A DNA stretch of 53,676 nt from Chloroflexota bacterium. GTDB lineage: Bacteria; Chloroflexota; Dehalococcoidia; CAUJGQ01. How positions within the stretch are numbered: the first letter of the stretch is position 1; the number at the start of each line of letters is the position of its first letter. Below the pieces are notes generated by a model that ran no database searches, was not told the DNA's origin, and worked only from the letters and a program-made list of their open reading frames with translations. The position numbers and the translations under genes are program-made. Location: positions 1-53,676 of the forward strand of contig CAUJGQ010000112.1 in the NCBI GenBank assembly GCA_963170165.1, written 5' to 3'. Positions 19,509 through 26,680 of this stretch are shown here, piece after piece.

Positions 19509-19534
19509 GGTCCTCTCCTCCCGGGGCGCACCAG

Positions 19535-19567
19535 AAATGCGGAACGCCGCCTCGAATACGGGCGGCG
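19535..19567 (-). terminator. probable expression-platform hairpin of the TPP riboswitch
   Basis: On the minus strand a perfect 7-bp stem (plus coordinates 561-567 with 545-551 of the 19-kb block) with a 9-nt loop lies between the aptamer and thiG and is followed by TTCCGCATTT. It could terminate transcription when TPP is bound. The T-tract is poor, so antitermination or RBS masking is also possible. Confidence 0.5.
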
Positions 19568-19585
19568 CGGGCGTAGCGACCGGTG

Positions 19586-19680
19586 ATCGTCCCTCCGCCG
19601 GCATTACCCGGTTCAGGTTCGACGGTCGGCGACGGCCCCTGGTCGCCCTCTCAGCCCGGCTCGCCCGAGCTCCCGTGTGC
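19586..19680 (-). promoter_or_regulatory. TPP (THI-box) riboswitch
   Basis: Read on the minus strand, the stretch holds the conserved THI-box pieces in order: GAGCCGGGCTGAGAGGG, then GAACCTGAACCGGGTAATGCC and GGCGGAGGGA. CTGAGA and ACCTGA...GGGTAATGCC...AGGGA are the thiamine-pyrophosphate-binding core. It precedes thiG by about 80 bases and should repress the whole thi operon when TPP is plentiful. Exact ends of the P1 helix are approximate. Confidence 0.93.
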
Positions 19681-19698
19681 CTCTGCGGTTGTACGCCA

Positions 19699-19727
19699 AC
19701 GCTAGCACTCACCGCCCAGGGTGTCTA
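19699..19727 (-). promoter_or_regulatory. possible promoter of the thiamine operon
   Basis: On the minus strand TAGACA (19727-19722) is separated by 17 bases from TAGCGT (19704-19699). The predicted start near 19692 lies about a dozen bases before the TPP aptamer. Both boxes deviate from consensus, but position and spacing fit. Confidence 0.5.
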
Positions 19728-19801
19728 CCACGGCTCCGGCTCGCTCTGGAACATGAGGCCGCGTATAACTGTGGGGCTCATCTGCCCCCTGGAGCACCGC
19801 T

Positions 19802-21079
19802 ATGCCTCGTTCACCGCGGGTCCCAACATTGCGCGAGCCCGCCCGCCGCGTACCGGTCATCGCCGAACCGGATGTGCTGGTCGTTGGTGGCGGCGCCGCC
19901 GGGCTGGCAGCGGCGGTGGCGGCGGCGCGTGATGGGGCGTCGACGATGCTCGTCGAGCGCTACGGCCACCTGGGCGGGCTGGCCACCGGCGGGCTGATTA
20001 TCCTGCTGCTGACACTGGACGACGGCGCCGGCCGCCAGGTCGTGGCTGGGCTGTGCCAGGAGTTGGTGGACCGCATGACAGCGCGCGGTGGGACGCACTA
20101 CCCGCCCCGCGGAGAGTGGGACAGCGACGACCCAGCACTCGTCGAGCGTGCCCGGCGCTGGGGATTGGTGTGGGGCTCCGGGCCGCACCGCGTCCGCTAC
20201 TCGGTCGCCTATGACCCCGAAGTCTTTAAGCTGGAAGCGGACGCGATGCTTACCGCAGCCGGTGTGCGGCCACGCTTTCACACCTGGGCCACAGCCTGCG
20301 TGGTGGAAGACGGCCGCATTACGGCCGTGCTGCTGGAGAGCAAGGCCGGGAGGCAGGCCGTCCGGCCACGGATGGTGATTGACGCCACCGGCGATGGCGA
20401 CCTATTCGCCCGGGCGGGCGAGCCATATGAACACGAGCAGGTTCATCCATGGCTGTGGTTTCGGATGGCCGGCGTCCACGAAGCCGAGAGCGCGCCTGGT
20501 CTGGGCCGCGCCTTCGTGCACACCCTGGGCGACGGCCACGTGCTGGTCACCTGGGGTGGCGAAGGGCGCATCGACCGCCGTATCGACGCGACCTCACCGG
20601 ACGACCTCACCCACGCTGAGATCGCCTGCCGCCGCGCGGCGCACGAGGCCGCCGAACGGCTACGGGCCACGGTCCCCGGTTTTGCGCATGCCTATGTCAC
20701 CGATACAGCCACGCAACTGGGCATCACCGAATCGCGGAGGCTCACCGGCCGGTACGTGCTCGGCCGCGACGATCTGGATCATCCCTTCCCGGACAGCATC
20801 GCGGTGACCGGCCATTGGACGAAGTATGCTTGTACCTATGCCATTCCGTACCGTTCGCTACTGCCATCGGGTATCAGCAACCTGCTGGTGGCGGGCCGCT
20901 GCATCTCCGTGGATCACCGCGTCCACCACGCCACCAAGGAGATCCCGGCCTGCATGGCCACCGGAGAAGCCGCCGGGACGGCCGCGGCGCTGGCGGTGCG
21001 GGGCAACGGTGCCGCTGCTGATGTGGATGTGCCGGCCCTGCGCGCGGCGCTTCGCCGCAGAGGAGCAATTGTCGACTGA
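19802..21079 (+). CDS. FAD-dependent oxidoreductase (FAD_oxidored family)
   Basis: A 425-residue flavoprotein. The FAD-binding Rossmann motif DVLVVGGGAAGLAAAVAAAR is at residues 24-43, LVERYGHLGGLATGGLI follows at about 51-67, a second flavin motif VIDATGDGDLFARAG is at about 190-204, and the C-terminal LLVAGRCISVDHRVHHATKEIPACMATGEAAG region lies at about 360-391. This pattern is typical of the PF12831 group, whose substrates are mostly unknown. GGAG precedes the ATG by seven bases, and a TATAAC at 19764-19769 may be its -10 box. It is divergent from the thi operon, which does not imply a thiamine role. Confidence 0.85.
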   Translation: MPRSPRVPTLREPARRVPVIAEPDVLVVGGGAAGLAAAVAAARDGASTMLVERYGHLGGLATGGLIILLLTLDDGAGRQVVAGLCQELVDRMTARGGTHYPPRGEWDSDDPALVERARRWGLVWGSGPHRVRYSVAYDPEVFKLEADAMLTAAGVRPRFHTWATACVVEDGRITAVLLESKAGRQAVRPRMVIDATGDGDLFARAGEPYEHEQVHPWLWFRMAGVHEAESAPGLGRAFVHTLGDGHVLVTWGGEGRIDRRIDATSPDDLTHAEIACRRAAHEAAERLRATVPGFAHAYVTDTATQLGITESRRLTGRYVLGRDDLDHPFPDSIAVTGHWTKYACTYAIPYRSLLPSGISNLLVAGRCISVDHRVHHATKEIPACMATGEAAGTAAALAVRGNGAAADVDVPALRAALRRRGAIVD

Positions 21080-21120
21080 ACCCCGCTGCCCTCAAGCGCC
21101 GGTTGCAGTACGCTCGCTGC

Positions 21121-21723
21121 GTGCTGATTGACCTGCATTGTCACACCCTGCCTCGCTCCACCTGTTCATCACTCACCATTACCAGCCTGGTAGAAGGGGC
21201 GCTGCGCGCCGGACTGGACGGCATCTGCCTGACCGAGCATGACCGGTTGTGGCCGGAGGACGAGGTGCGCGCCGTCAGCCGTGCCAGCGGGCTCACGGTA
21301 CTGCGGGGGATGGAGGTATCGACCGAGGCCGGGCACGTGCTGGTGTTCGGGCTCGATGACCCGCCGCCGGGAATGTTCTTCGCCCGCACCCTACGCGAAG
21401 CTGTGACCCGGGCAGGCGGGCTGATGGCGCTGGCGCATCCAGCCCGATCCGGAATGCCACGGGTTGACCGGGCGGCGCTGGCGCAACTGTTCGATACCGT
21501 CGAAGCGATAAACGGTAGCGACGGGCTGGAAGAGAATCGCGCCGCGGCCGCCTATCTGGGTGCGGTGGCGCTGCCGGGCATCGGCGGCTCAGACTGCCAC
21601 GCGCCGGCTGAGATCGGCCGCGCTGCCACCCGGCTGCCACGCGCCGTCGCCACCGAAGCCGAACTGGTAGCGGCGCTGCGCGAAGGCGGCCATCAGGCGG
21701 TGTGGCTGACAGCCAGCCCGTGA
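21121..21723 (+). CDS. PHP-domain metal-dependent phosphoesterase
   Basis: A 200-residue PHP (polymerase and histidinol phosphatase) domain protein. Metal-binding motifs are DLHCHT at the N-terminus, LTEHDRL at about residue 37, GMEVSTEAGHVLVFG at about 62, LAHPAR at about 103, and GGSDCHAPAEIG at about 156. Members hydrolyse phosphoesters such as nucleotides or histidinol phosphate; the substrate is not evident. GTG at 21121 places the family N-terminus correctly; TTG at 21103 is possible. No clear Shine-Dalgarno is present, so it may be translated with the FAD oxidoreductase mRNA 41 bases upstream. Confidence 0.87.
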   Translation: MLIDLHCHTLPRSTCSSLTITSLVEGALRAGLDGICLTEHDRLWPEDEVRAVSRASGLTVLRGMEVSTEAGHVLVFGLDDPPPGMFFARTLREAVTRAGGLMALAHPARSGMPRVDRAALAQLFDTVEAINGSDGLEENRAAAAYLGAVALPGIGGSDCHAPAEIGRAATRLPRAVATEAELVAALREGGHQAVWLTASP

Positions 21724-21795
21724 GCTTGCCTCTTGGGCCTGGCAGGGACAGAATGCCGGGACACGGGGTAGTATCCAGAACCAGGAGGCCACCCA

Positions 21796-22602
21796 ATGCG
21801 CGCGACGATCAACGGCGTCGAACTGCACTACGACCTGGAGGGCAGCGGCCCGACCATTGCGCTGACCCACGGTATCGGCAGCAGCGGCCGGGACTGGGCG
21901 CCGATTGTCCCCGCCCTGGCCGAAAAATACCAGGTGCTGACCTGGGATGTCCGCGGCTTTGGCCGCTCGGAGAAGAACCCGAACGCCGAGTACTCGCTCC
22001 GCCAGTTCGCCGCCGACCTCGCCGGGCTGCTGGATCACATCGGCGTGGCTAAGGCATACATCGGTGGCACGTCAATGGGTGGCACCATCACCCAACGCTT
22101 CATCCTGGATTACCCAGAGAAGACCACCGCCGCCATCATCATGAGCACCTCCAGCCAGGTGAATGAGCGCGCCCGCGATGGCTGGTTTGCCCAGGCCGAC
22201 GCCATCGAGCGCGATGGCATGGCGGCATGGGTCCAGCGCGGCCGCGCCCCCCATGTCACGGAGGAGTTTCTCGCCGCCAACCCAGATGTACGCGAGGCAG
22301 AGGAGCGCCGCATTCGCGAGAATGACCCGCACATCTACGCCAAGATCGCCCGCGCGGTGGCGGACTATCACTTCACGGAAGAGCTCAAGTCCGTGCGCAT
22401 GCCAGCGTTGGTCATGGTCGGCTCTGAGGACAAGCAGACCCCGCCGGGTGGCTCGGTGATCATCTCGCGCTGCATCCCCGGCGCACAATTGCACATCCTC
22501 GACGGGTTGGGACACACGCTTGCCCGGGAGGCGCCGGAGAAGGTGTTGGGACTGATCCTGCCCTTCCTGGCGGCGGTGGAGCAGGGGACGGCGGTGGCGT
22601 AG
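21796..22602 (+). CDS. alpha/beta-hydrolase
   Basis: A 268-residue alpha/beta-hydrolase of the 3-oxoadipate enol-lactonase/haloperoxidase-like type. The oxyanion region is LTHGIGSSGRDW at about residue 23, the nucleophile elbow is GGTSMGG with Ser at about 95, the acid lies near GSEDKQTPP at about 215, and the catalytic His is in GLGHTLARE at about 240. AGGAGG lies upstream of ATG 21796. Length is normal and no signal peptide is seen. The substrate cannot be assigned. A strong stem-loop separates it from the convergent hydrolase gene. Confidence 0.85.
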   Translation: MRATINGVELHYDLEGSGPTIALTHGIGSSGRDWAPIVPALAEKYQVLTWDVRGFGRSEKNPNAEYSLRQFAADLAGLLDHIGVAKAYIGGTSMGGTITQRFILDYPEKTTAAIIMSTSSQVNERARDGWFAQADAIERDGMAAWVQRGRAPHVTEEFLAANPDVREAEERRIRENDPHIYAKIARAVADYHFTEELKSVRMPALVMVGSEDKQTPPGGSVIISRCIPGAQLHILDGLGHTLAREAPEKVLGLILPFLAAVEQGTAVA

Positions 22603-22630
22603 CCGCGACACCGTCCTGGATCATGCTGGT

Positions 22631-22663
22631 GGGGGCCACGTTCAACCCGAACGCTGCCCCCTT
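22631..22663. terminator. bidirectional stem-loop between convergent genes
   Basis: An outer stem GGGGGC (22631-22636) with GCCCCC (22656-22661) encloses an inner perfect stem CGTTC (22639-22643) with GAACG (22649-22653). It sits midway between two convergent stop codons, which supports a two-way terminator. Confidence 0.6.
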
Positions 22664-22669
22664 GCACAT

Positions 22670-23587
22670 TTACCGCACCAGCAATTCCCGCGCATATCGG
22701 GCCAACTGCCGGGGAAGCCACGCCGCGCCGTCTTCCTCCGGCAGCACAGGCAGCGTCTCCAGTGTGTAGGTCTGGTTGGGCGGCCCGTCATTCAGTCGCG
22801 TCCAAGGGGAGCGGCCGGCGCCGCCGTACGCCGCGCCCGTGGCCGCGTTGATCAACGCCACAGCGTGATGCGCATCTGGCTGGACGTGGTCGCGTGCACT
22901 CTGCAGGCGCTGGTATGGCACTGCCACATCACGAAGGAAGGTCTCCGCCTCGCGTTCCGCCCAATACGCCGCATCATCGCAGGGGTGGGACAGCGGCGTG
23001 CCGCCACGGTGGCAGCCGGTACTCGCCCGGCTGTCCGGGCCTTCCCAGTCAATCAGGAAGCGCACGGGCAGATCCGGGTAGCGGGCTAGCGCACCGGAGG
23101 CCATGGTCACGCCATACGACAGCGAGATGATGCCAATCTGTTCGGGATCGACGGCCGGCTGTGTCGCCACCCAGCGCACCACAGCAGCCAGGCCATCTTG
23201 ATGGGCAAAGCCACCGGCATCCTCAGAACCTCCGCTCCGGCCGCGGCCGTCCGGGTCGAACGTCACTACCACAAATCCCGCCTGGGCAATGCGGGCGTCA
23301 ATCTGGCGGGCACGCAGGCTCTGGCTGCCCGCGCTCACTCCGCCGGGCACGAGCACCAATGCCGGCAGCCGGTCGCCACCCTGTACCGGCCGCGCGGTGG
23401 CGACCCACAGCGCCACGCCGGTGGTCGGGTTGGTCACCCGGCCTTCGGAGAGGGTTAACCCGCGCACCGCCTCGGGCGCTACGCCGCCTGGCGGGCGGGG
23501 CTGTGCTCCGGCAGCGCTCACGGACAGCAACAACGCACTGGTGGCCGTCAGTAAGGCCAGGATAGGAATCAATGGGCGAACATGCAT
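22670..23587 (-). CDS. secreted alpha/beta-hydrolase family protein
   Basis: A 305-residue protein with a Sec signal peptide (MHVRPLIPILALLTATSALL, then SAAGAQP with likely cleavage after AQ near residue 29). The mature part has LVLVPGGVSAGS at about 78, FDPDGRGRSGG at about 110 and the nucleophile elbow GIISLSYGVTMASG at about 152 (S-x-S-Y-G, Ser in SLSYG). DAHHAVALINAA near 237 may supply the His. It resembles dienelactone-hydrolase/S9-like exported hydrolases. Its role is unknown. Confidence 0.75.
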   Translation of the reverse strand: MHVRPLIPILALLTATSALLLSVSAAGAQPRPPGGVAPEAVRGLTLSEGRVTNPTTGVALWVATARPVQGGDRLPALVLVPGGVSAGSQSLRARQIDARIAQAGFVVVTFDPDGRGRSGGSEDAGGFAHQDGLAAVVRWVATQPAVDPEQIGIISLSYGVTMASGALARYPDLPVRFLIDWEGPDSRASTGCHRGGTPLSHPCDDAAYWAEREAETFLRDVAVPYQRLQSARDHVQPDAHHAVALINAATGAAYGGAGRSPWTRLNDGPPNQTYTLETLPVLPEEDGAAWLPRQLARYARELLVR

Positions 23588-23709
23588 GGCGGCACCTCGC
23601 TCGTACCGGTTGTAGTTGACACGTGCCGAGCCGGCGCAACGGTTCGCCTAACGCGGCGCCGGCCGTAAACTCGGCGTAAAGCCGCCGCAAGCGGCGCCGG
23701 AGGGAAGCG

Positions 23710-24192
23710 ATGGAGACACCGGAACAACGGATCGTGGCCGGCTATGCGGCGCGGGGGCTGACGCTGGCGCTGGCCGAGACGGACACCGGCGGCATGGCGG
23801 GCGGCTACATCACCAGCGTGCCGGGCAGTTCCAAGGTGTTCCCTGGCGCTGTCGTGGCCTACGCCAATCGCGCCAAGATGCGGTTGCTGGGTGTGCCAGA
23901 GGAACTGCTGCGCAGCCATGGCGCGGTGAGTGCGGAATGCGCCATCGCCATGGCCGCCGGGGCGCGCGCCGCGTTGGGGGCGGCCGTTGGCGTCGCTGCT
24001 ACCGGTATCGCCGGCCCGACGGGCGGCAATCCGGGCAAGCCGATCGGCACCGTGTTCGTTGCCATTGACCGTGACGGCGAGCAGCGAGCTGAGCGCCATA
24101 CCTTCAGCGGAGACCGCCAGGAGGTACGGGCGGCGTTCGCCGGCGCGATGCTCCGGCTTGCTGCCTCGGTACTGGATGCGCCTGCCGAGTAG
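23710..24192 (+). CDS. CinA C-terminal-domain protein (PncC-like), altered active-site motif
   Basis: A 160-residue stand-alone CinA-C domain, the family that includes nicotinamide-mononucleotide deamidase PncC. The conserved VPGSSKVFPGAVVAYANRAK at about residues 37-56, GVAATGIAGPTGG at about 95-107, and PIGTVFVAI at about 113 are intact. The usual ESCTGG active-site motif reads ETDTGG at about 23-28, so the catalytic Ser is Thr and the following Cys is Asp. Thr might still serve as nucleophile, or the protein may have lost deamidase activity. ATG 23710 has GGAGGGAAGCG upstream. Family assignment is firm; activity is doubtful. Confidence 0.8.
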   Translation: METPEQRIVAGYAARGLTLALAETDTGGMAGGYITSVPGSSKVFPGAVVAYANRAKMRLLGVPEELLRSHGAVSAECAIAMAAGARAALGAAVGVAATGIAGPTGGNPGKPIGTVFVAIDRDGEQRAERHTFSGDRQEVRAAFAGAMLRLAASVLDAPAE

Positions 24193-24194
24193 AT

Positions 24195-25013
24195 TCAGCC
24201 GGCGAAGCGCGGATACGAGCCAAACACGCGCAGCCAGCTTGCCTTGGCGCGCACCCGGTCGAGCACTGCGGCAACTGCCTCTTCCTGTCGGTGCCCTTCG
24301 AAGTCGACCAGGAAGATGTACACGCCCAGTTGGTCCTTCGACGGGCGCGACTCGATGCGCGTGAGATTGAGCCCGGCGTCGGCGAACTCGTTGAGAATGC
24401 GCACCAGCGTGCCCGGCCGGTCGTGCTGGGTCGTGAAGGCAATGGACGTCTTGTCCTGACCGCTGGGCTGTGCGTCCTGAGCGGCGAGAACAACGAAGCG
24501 GGTGACGTTGTTCTTGCGGTCGCCGATACCGCGGGCCAGCACCTCGGCGCCGTGCACGTCACCAGCGCGGGCTGAGGCGATGGCAGCAGCATCCGCGTGA
24601 CGGAAGATCTCCTGAACGGCGCCGGCCGTAGATAGCGATGCCTCCAGCCGGGCCCTGGGAAAGCACCGCTCCAGGAAGCCACGGCACTGGCCCAGCGCCT
24701 GCGGATGCGAGTAGATCACGCCTACATCTGCCGCCTGCATCCCCGGGCGCACCAGCAGACATTGCTCCACCGGCACGACCAGCTCGGCGCGGACGCGGAG
24801 GTCGGTTTCGTGGATGAGGATGTCCAGCGTCTCCGAAACGGAGCCCTCGACGCTGTTCTCGACGGGCAGCACGGCCACGTCCGCCATGCCGGAGCCAACC
24901 GCTGCCACCACACCGGCGTGAGAAGGCAGCGCAACGCGCTCGGCATCCGGTGCGTATTGGAGCGCCGCCATCTCGCCGAAGGTGCCGGCCGGACCGAGGA
25001 AGGCGATCTTCAT
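24195..25013 (-). CDS. pheA: prephenate dehydratase
   Basis: A 272-residue monofunctional enzyme that converts prephenate to phenylpyruvate for phenylalanine synthesis. The catalytic domain begins MKIAFLGPAGTFGEMAAL, has PVENSVEGSVSETLD at about residues 50-64, the catalytic NNVTRFVVL with the essential Thr at about 168, and a C-terminal ACT domain with RPGTLVRILNEFADAGLNLT and the Phe-binding ESRP at about 193-217. Feedback inhibition by Phe is expected from the ACT domain. It is the last gene of a usp-trkA-trkA-pheA operon, four bases after the trkA stop; the link with potassium genes is unusual. Confidence 0.95.
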   Translation of the reverse strand: MKIAFLGPAGTFGEMAALQYAPDAERVALPSHAGVVAAVGSGMADVAVLPVENSVEGSVSETLDILIHETDLRVRAELVVPVEQCLLVRPGMQAADVGVIYSHPQALGQCRGFLERCFPRARLEASLSTAGAVQEIFRHADAAAIASARAGDVHGAEVLARGIGDRKNNVTRFVVLAAQDAQPSGQDKTSIAFTTQHDRPGTLVRILNEFADAGLNLTRIESRPSKDQLGVYIFLVDFEGHRQEEAVAAVLDRVRAKASWLRVFGSYPRFAG

Positions 25014-25017
25014 CTGG

Positions 25018-25686
25018 TTACCGTTCGGTGAGCGCCCGCCGCAACTGTTCCTCGGCGTCTACGCGGCTGACGGCAATCACGACGTCTTCGGCGTGGACGC
25101 TGTAGCCGGCCGGCAGATGCGGGTTACCGTCGGCGTCGACAATCAGCGTGATCATCGCCCCCTGTGGCAGCAGCACGTCAGAGGCTTCCTTGCCGATGAT
25201 GCGCGAACCGGCGGGGATGCGCACCTCTACCATCTCAAGGCCTGCCCGTCCGCGCAGATGCAACAGCGGCACCAGCCGGTGGGTGGGTAGCTCCTGCTCG
25301 ATCTGGTTGAGGATAGCGCTAGTGGCGCTGACGGTGACGTCGATCCCGAGCTTGCGGAAGATCAGCTCGTTCTTGGGGTTGTTGATGCGGGCCATGGTCT
25401 TCGGCACACGGAACCGGGCCCGTGCCACCTGGCAGGCGACAAGGTTGTCCTCATCGTCGCCGGTAACGGCAATCAGCATGTCGGCACGGCCGGTGCCCGC
25501 TGCTTCCAGTGTCGCTGCCTCGCAGCCGTCTCCCTTGAGCACGACATCGCCCAGCTCCTCGGCGATGAACGTCGAGCGCGGGCTGTGCTCATCCTTCTCG
25601 ATGACGAGCACCTCATGGCCCTCGTCCAGCAGTTCCTTCGCCAGGTAGAACCCGACCTTGCCGCCGCCAACAACGATGATGTACAT
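25018..25686 (-). CDS. trkA: TrkA-like potassium-channel regulatory subunit (RCK_N + RCK_C)
   Basis: A 222-residue cytosolic regulator of Trk/Ktr potassium uptake. The RCK_N Rossmann domain starts MYIIVVGGGKVGFYLAKEL with the GxGxxG motif at 7-12, the acidic residue binding ribose in LVIEKDE at about 28, and VTGDDEDNLVACQVA at about 73-87. Residues about 140-222 form a TrkA-C domain (MVEVRIPAGSRIIGKEASD). No TrkH/KtrB membrane partner gene is in this window. It follows the RCK_N-only protein by 26 bases, and the two could form mixed rings. Confidence 0.93.
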   Translation of the reverse strand: MYIIVVGGGKVGFYLAKELLDEGHEVLVIEKDEHSPRSTFIAEELGDVVLKGDGCEAATLEAAGTGRADMLIAVTGDDEDNLVACQVARARFRVPKTMARINNPKNELIFRKLGIDVTVSATSAILNQIEQELPTHRLVPLLHLRGRAGLEMVEVRIPAGSRIIGKEASDVLLPQGAMITLIVDADGNPHLPAGYSVHAEDVVIAVSRVDAEEQLRRALTER

Positions 25687-25712
25687 GACGGAGCGGTGCG
25701 CGTTGCCGGTGG

Positions 25713-26126
25713 CTACTCGCCCGCTCTCCCCCCTTCAATGGCCTGAAGCAGCAGCTCAGCGCCGATCTTCGTCGGGCTGATCGTGCGCAGGCCAAGCATG
25801 TGGTACATCTCTTCCCGGATGGGGTCATAAATGCGGCTGACGACGCAGGGCACATTGAAAATGTGCTTGGCAATCTGCGCCGCCATGACGTTGCGGTTAT
25901 CGCCCTGGGTGCAGGCCACGAAGGCGTCAGCCGCCTCGATGCCGGCCCGGCGCAGCACGTCTTGATCGATACCGTTACCGATCAACTTGCGGCCGTGAAA
26001 GCTGGCAGGCAGCCGGCTGAAGGCACTCGGCCTGACATCGAGCACGGTCACCTCATGGCGTCCCTGCTCCAGCATGGTGGCCAGCTGCGCGCCCACGCGG
26101 CCGCAGCCCATTATCACCACTCGCAC
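25713..26126 (-). CDS. TrkA-N (RCK_N) domain protein lacking TrkA-C
   Basis: A 137-residue protein that is one Rossmann RCK_N domain: MRVVIMGCGRVGAQLATML (GxGxxG), VLDVRPSAF at about 28, GNGIDQDVLRRAGIEAADAFVACTQGDNRNVMAAQIAK at about 51-88, then SRIYDPIREEMY. It ends after TISPTKIGAELLLQAIEG without a TrkA-C domain. Such half-size subunits occur next to full-length TrkA in several Gram-positive and Chloroflexota genomes, where the pair is thought to form a hetero-oligomer. It lies between usp and trkA. Confidence 0.9.
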   Translation of the reverse strand: MRVVIMGCGRVGAQLATMLEQGRHEVTVLDVRPSAFSRLPASFHGRKLIGNGIDQDVLRRAGIEAADAFVACTQGDNRNVMAAQIAKHIFNVPCVVSRIYDPIREEMYHMLGLRTISPTKIGAELLLQAIEGGRAGE

Positions 26127-26147
26127 GCGGTCACCCTCCGCGCAGTG

Positions 26148-26615
26148 CTAGCCCTCGCCTGTGCGCGCGGGCATGCGGTACACCCACACCTGGCAGGGGG
26201 CGTGCTTGAGCACGTATTGTACGGTGCGGCTGAGCTGAAACTCGCCCAGGGGGCGCCGGTATTCGGTGCCGATCACGATCGCATCCATGCCCCGCTCCAC
26301 CGCCTCATCGACGATAGCGTGACCGGACTCGCGCGCCTGCAGCAATTCGCCCTCAATATGGAAGTCCATCTCCTCTGCCAGCCGCTCGCATTCTGCCAGA
26401 ATCTCTTCGCCGCGCTGCGCCTCGTCCGCCATTTCGGCATCCAGCGGCAAGGTCCGCTTCACCTCGATGACGTGCACCACCACCACCGAGCCCCGGGAGC
26501 GCTTGGCCACGTTGATCGCCTGTGCCAGTGCCTCAAACGAGGCGGGCGAACCATCGCTAGGGACGAGCAACTGGCGGACATCCAGCAGCGCACGCAGGTC
26601 GGCGAGTCGGGGCAT
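26148..26615 (-). CDS. universal stress protein (UspA domain)
   Basis: A 155-residue UspA-fold protein. Strand 1 is QLLVPSDGSPASFEALAQAI at about residues 15-34, followed by SVVVVHVIEV at about 43 and DAIVIGTEYRR at about 112. The usual ATP-binding G-x2-G-x9-G(S/T) pattern is replaced by GTEYRRPLGEFQLSRTV, so it may not bind ATP. ATG at 26615 is preferred; GTG at 26639 is possible. As first gene of the operon with trkA-type genes it may link ion homeostasis to stress, as Usp domains next to potassium transporters do elsewhere. Confidence 0.85.
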   Translation of the reverse strand: MPRLADLRALLDVRQLLVPSDGSPASFEALAQAINVAKRSRGSVVVVHVIEVKRTLPLDAEMADEAQRGEEILAECERLAEEMDFHIEGELLQARESGHAIVDEAVERGMDAIVIGTEYRRPLGEFQLSRTVQYVLKHAPCQVWVYRMPARTGEG

Positions 26616-26660
26616 AGCGGTGGCGGTCCTTCCCGGCACGGCGCTCCCGCCGGTTGCCTC

Positions 26661-26666
26661 ATTATA
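26661..26666 (-). promoter_or_regulatory. -10 element of the usp-trkA-trkA-pheA promoter
   Basis: On the minus strand a perfect TATAAT (plus 26666-26661) lies about 46 bases before the usp ATG, with no convincing TTGACA 16-18 bases upstream (GGTTCC is the nearest). The predicted start is near 26654. It overlaps the gap after the PEP-utilising gene, indicating that usp is separately transcribed. Confidence 0.55.
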
Positions 26667-26680
26667 GATACGGCCTTTTG

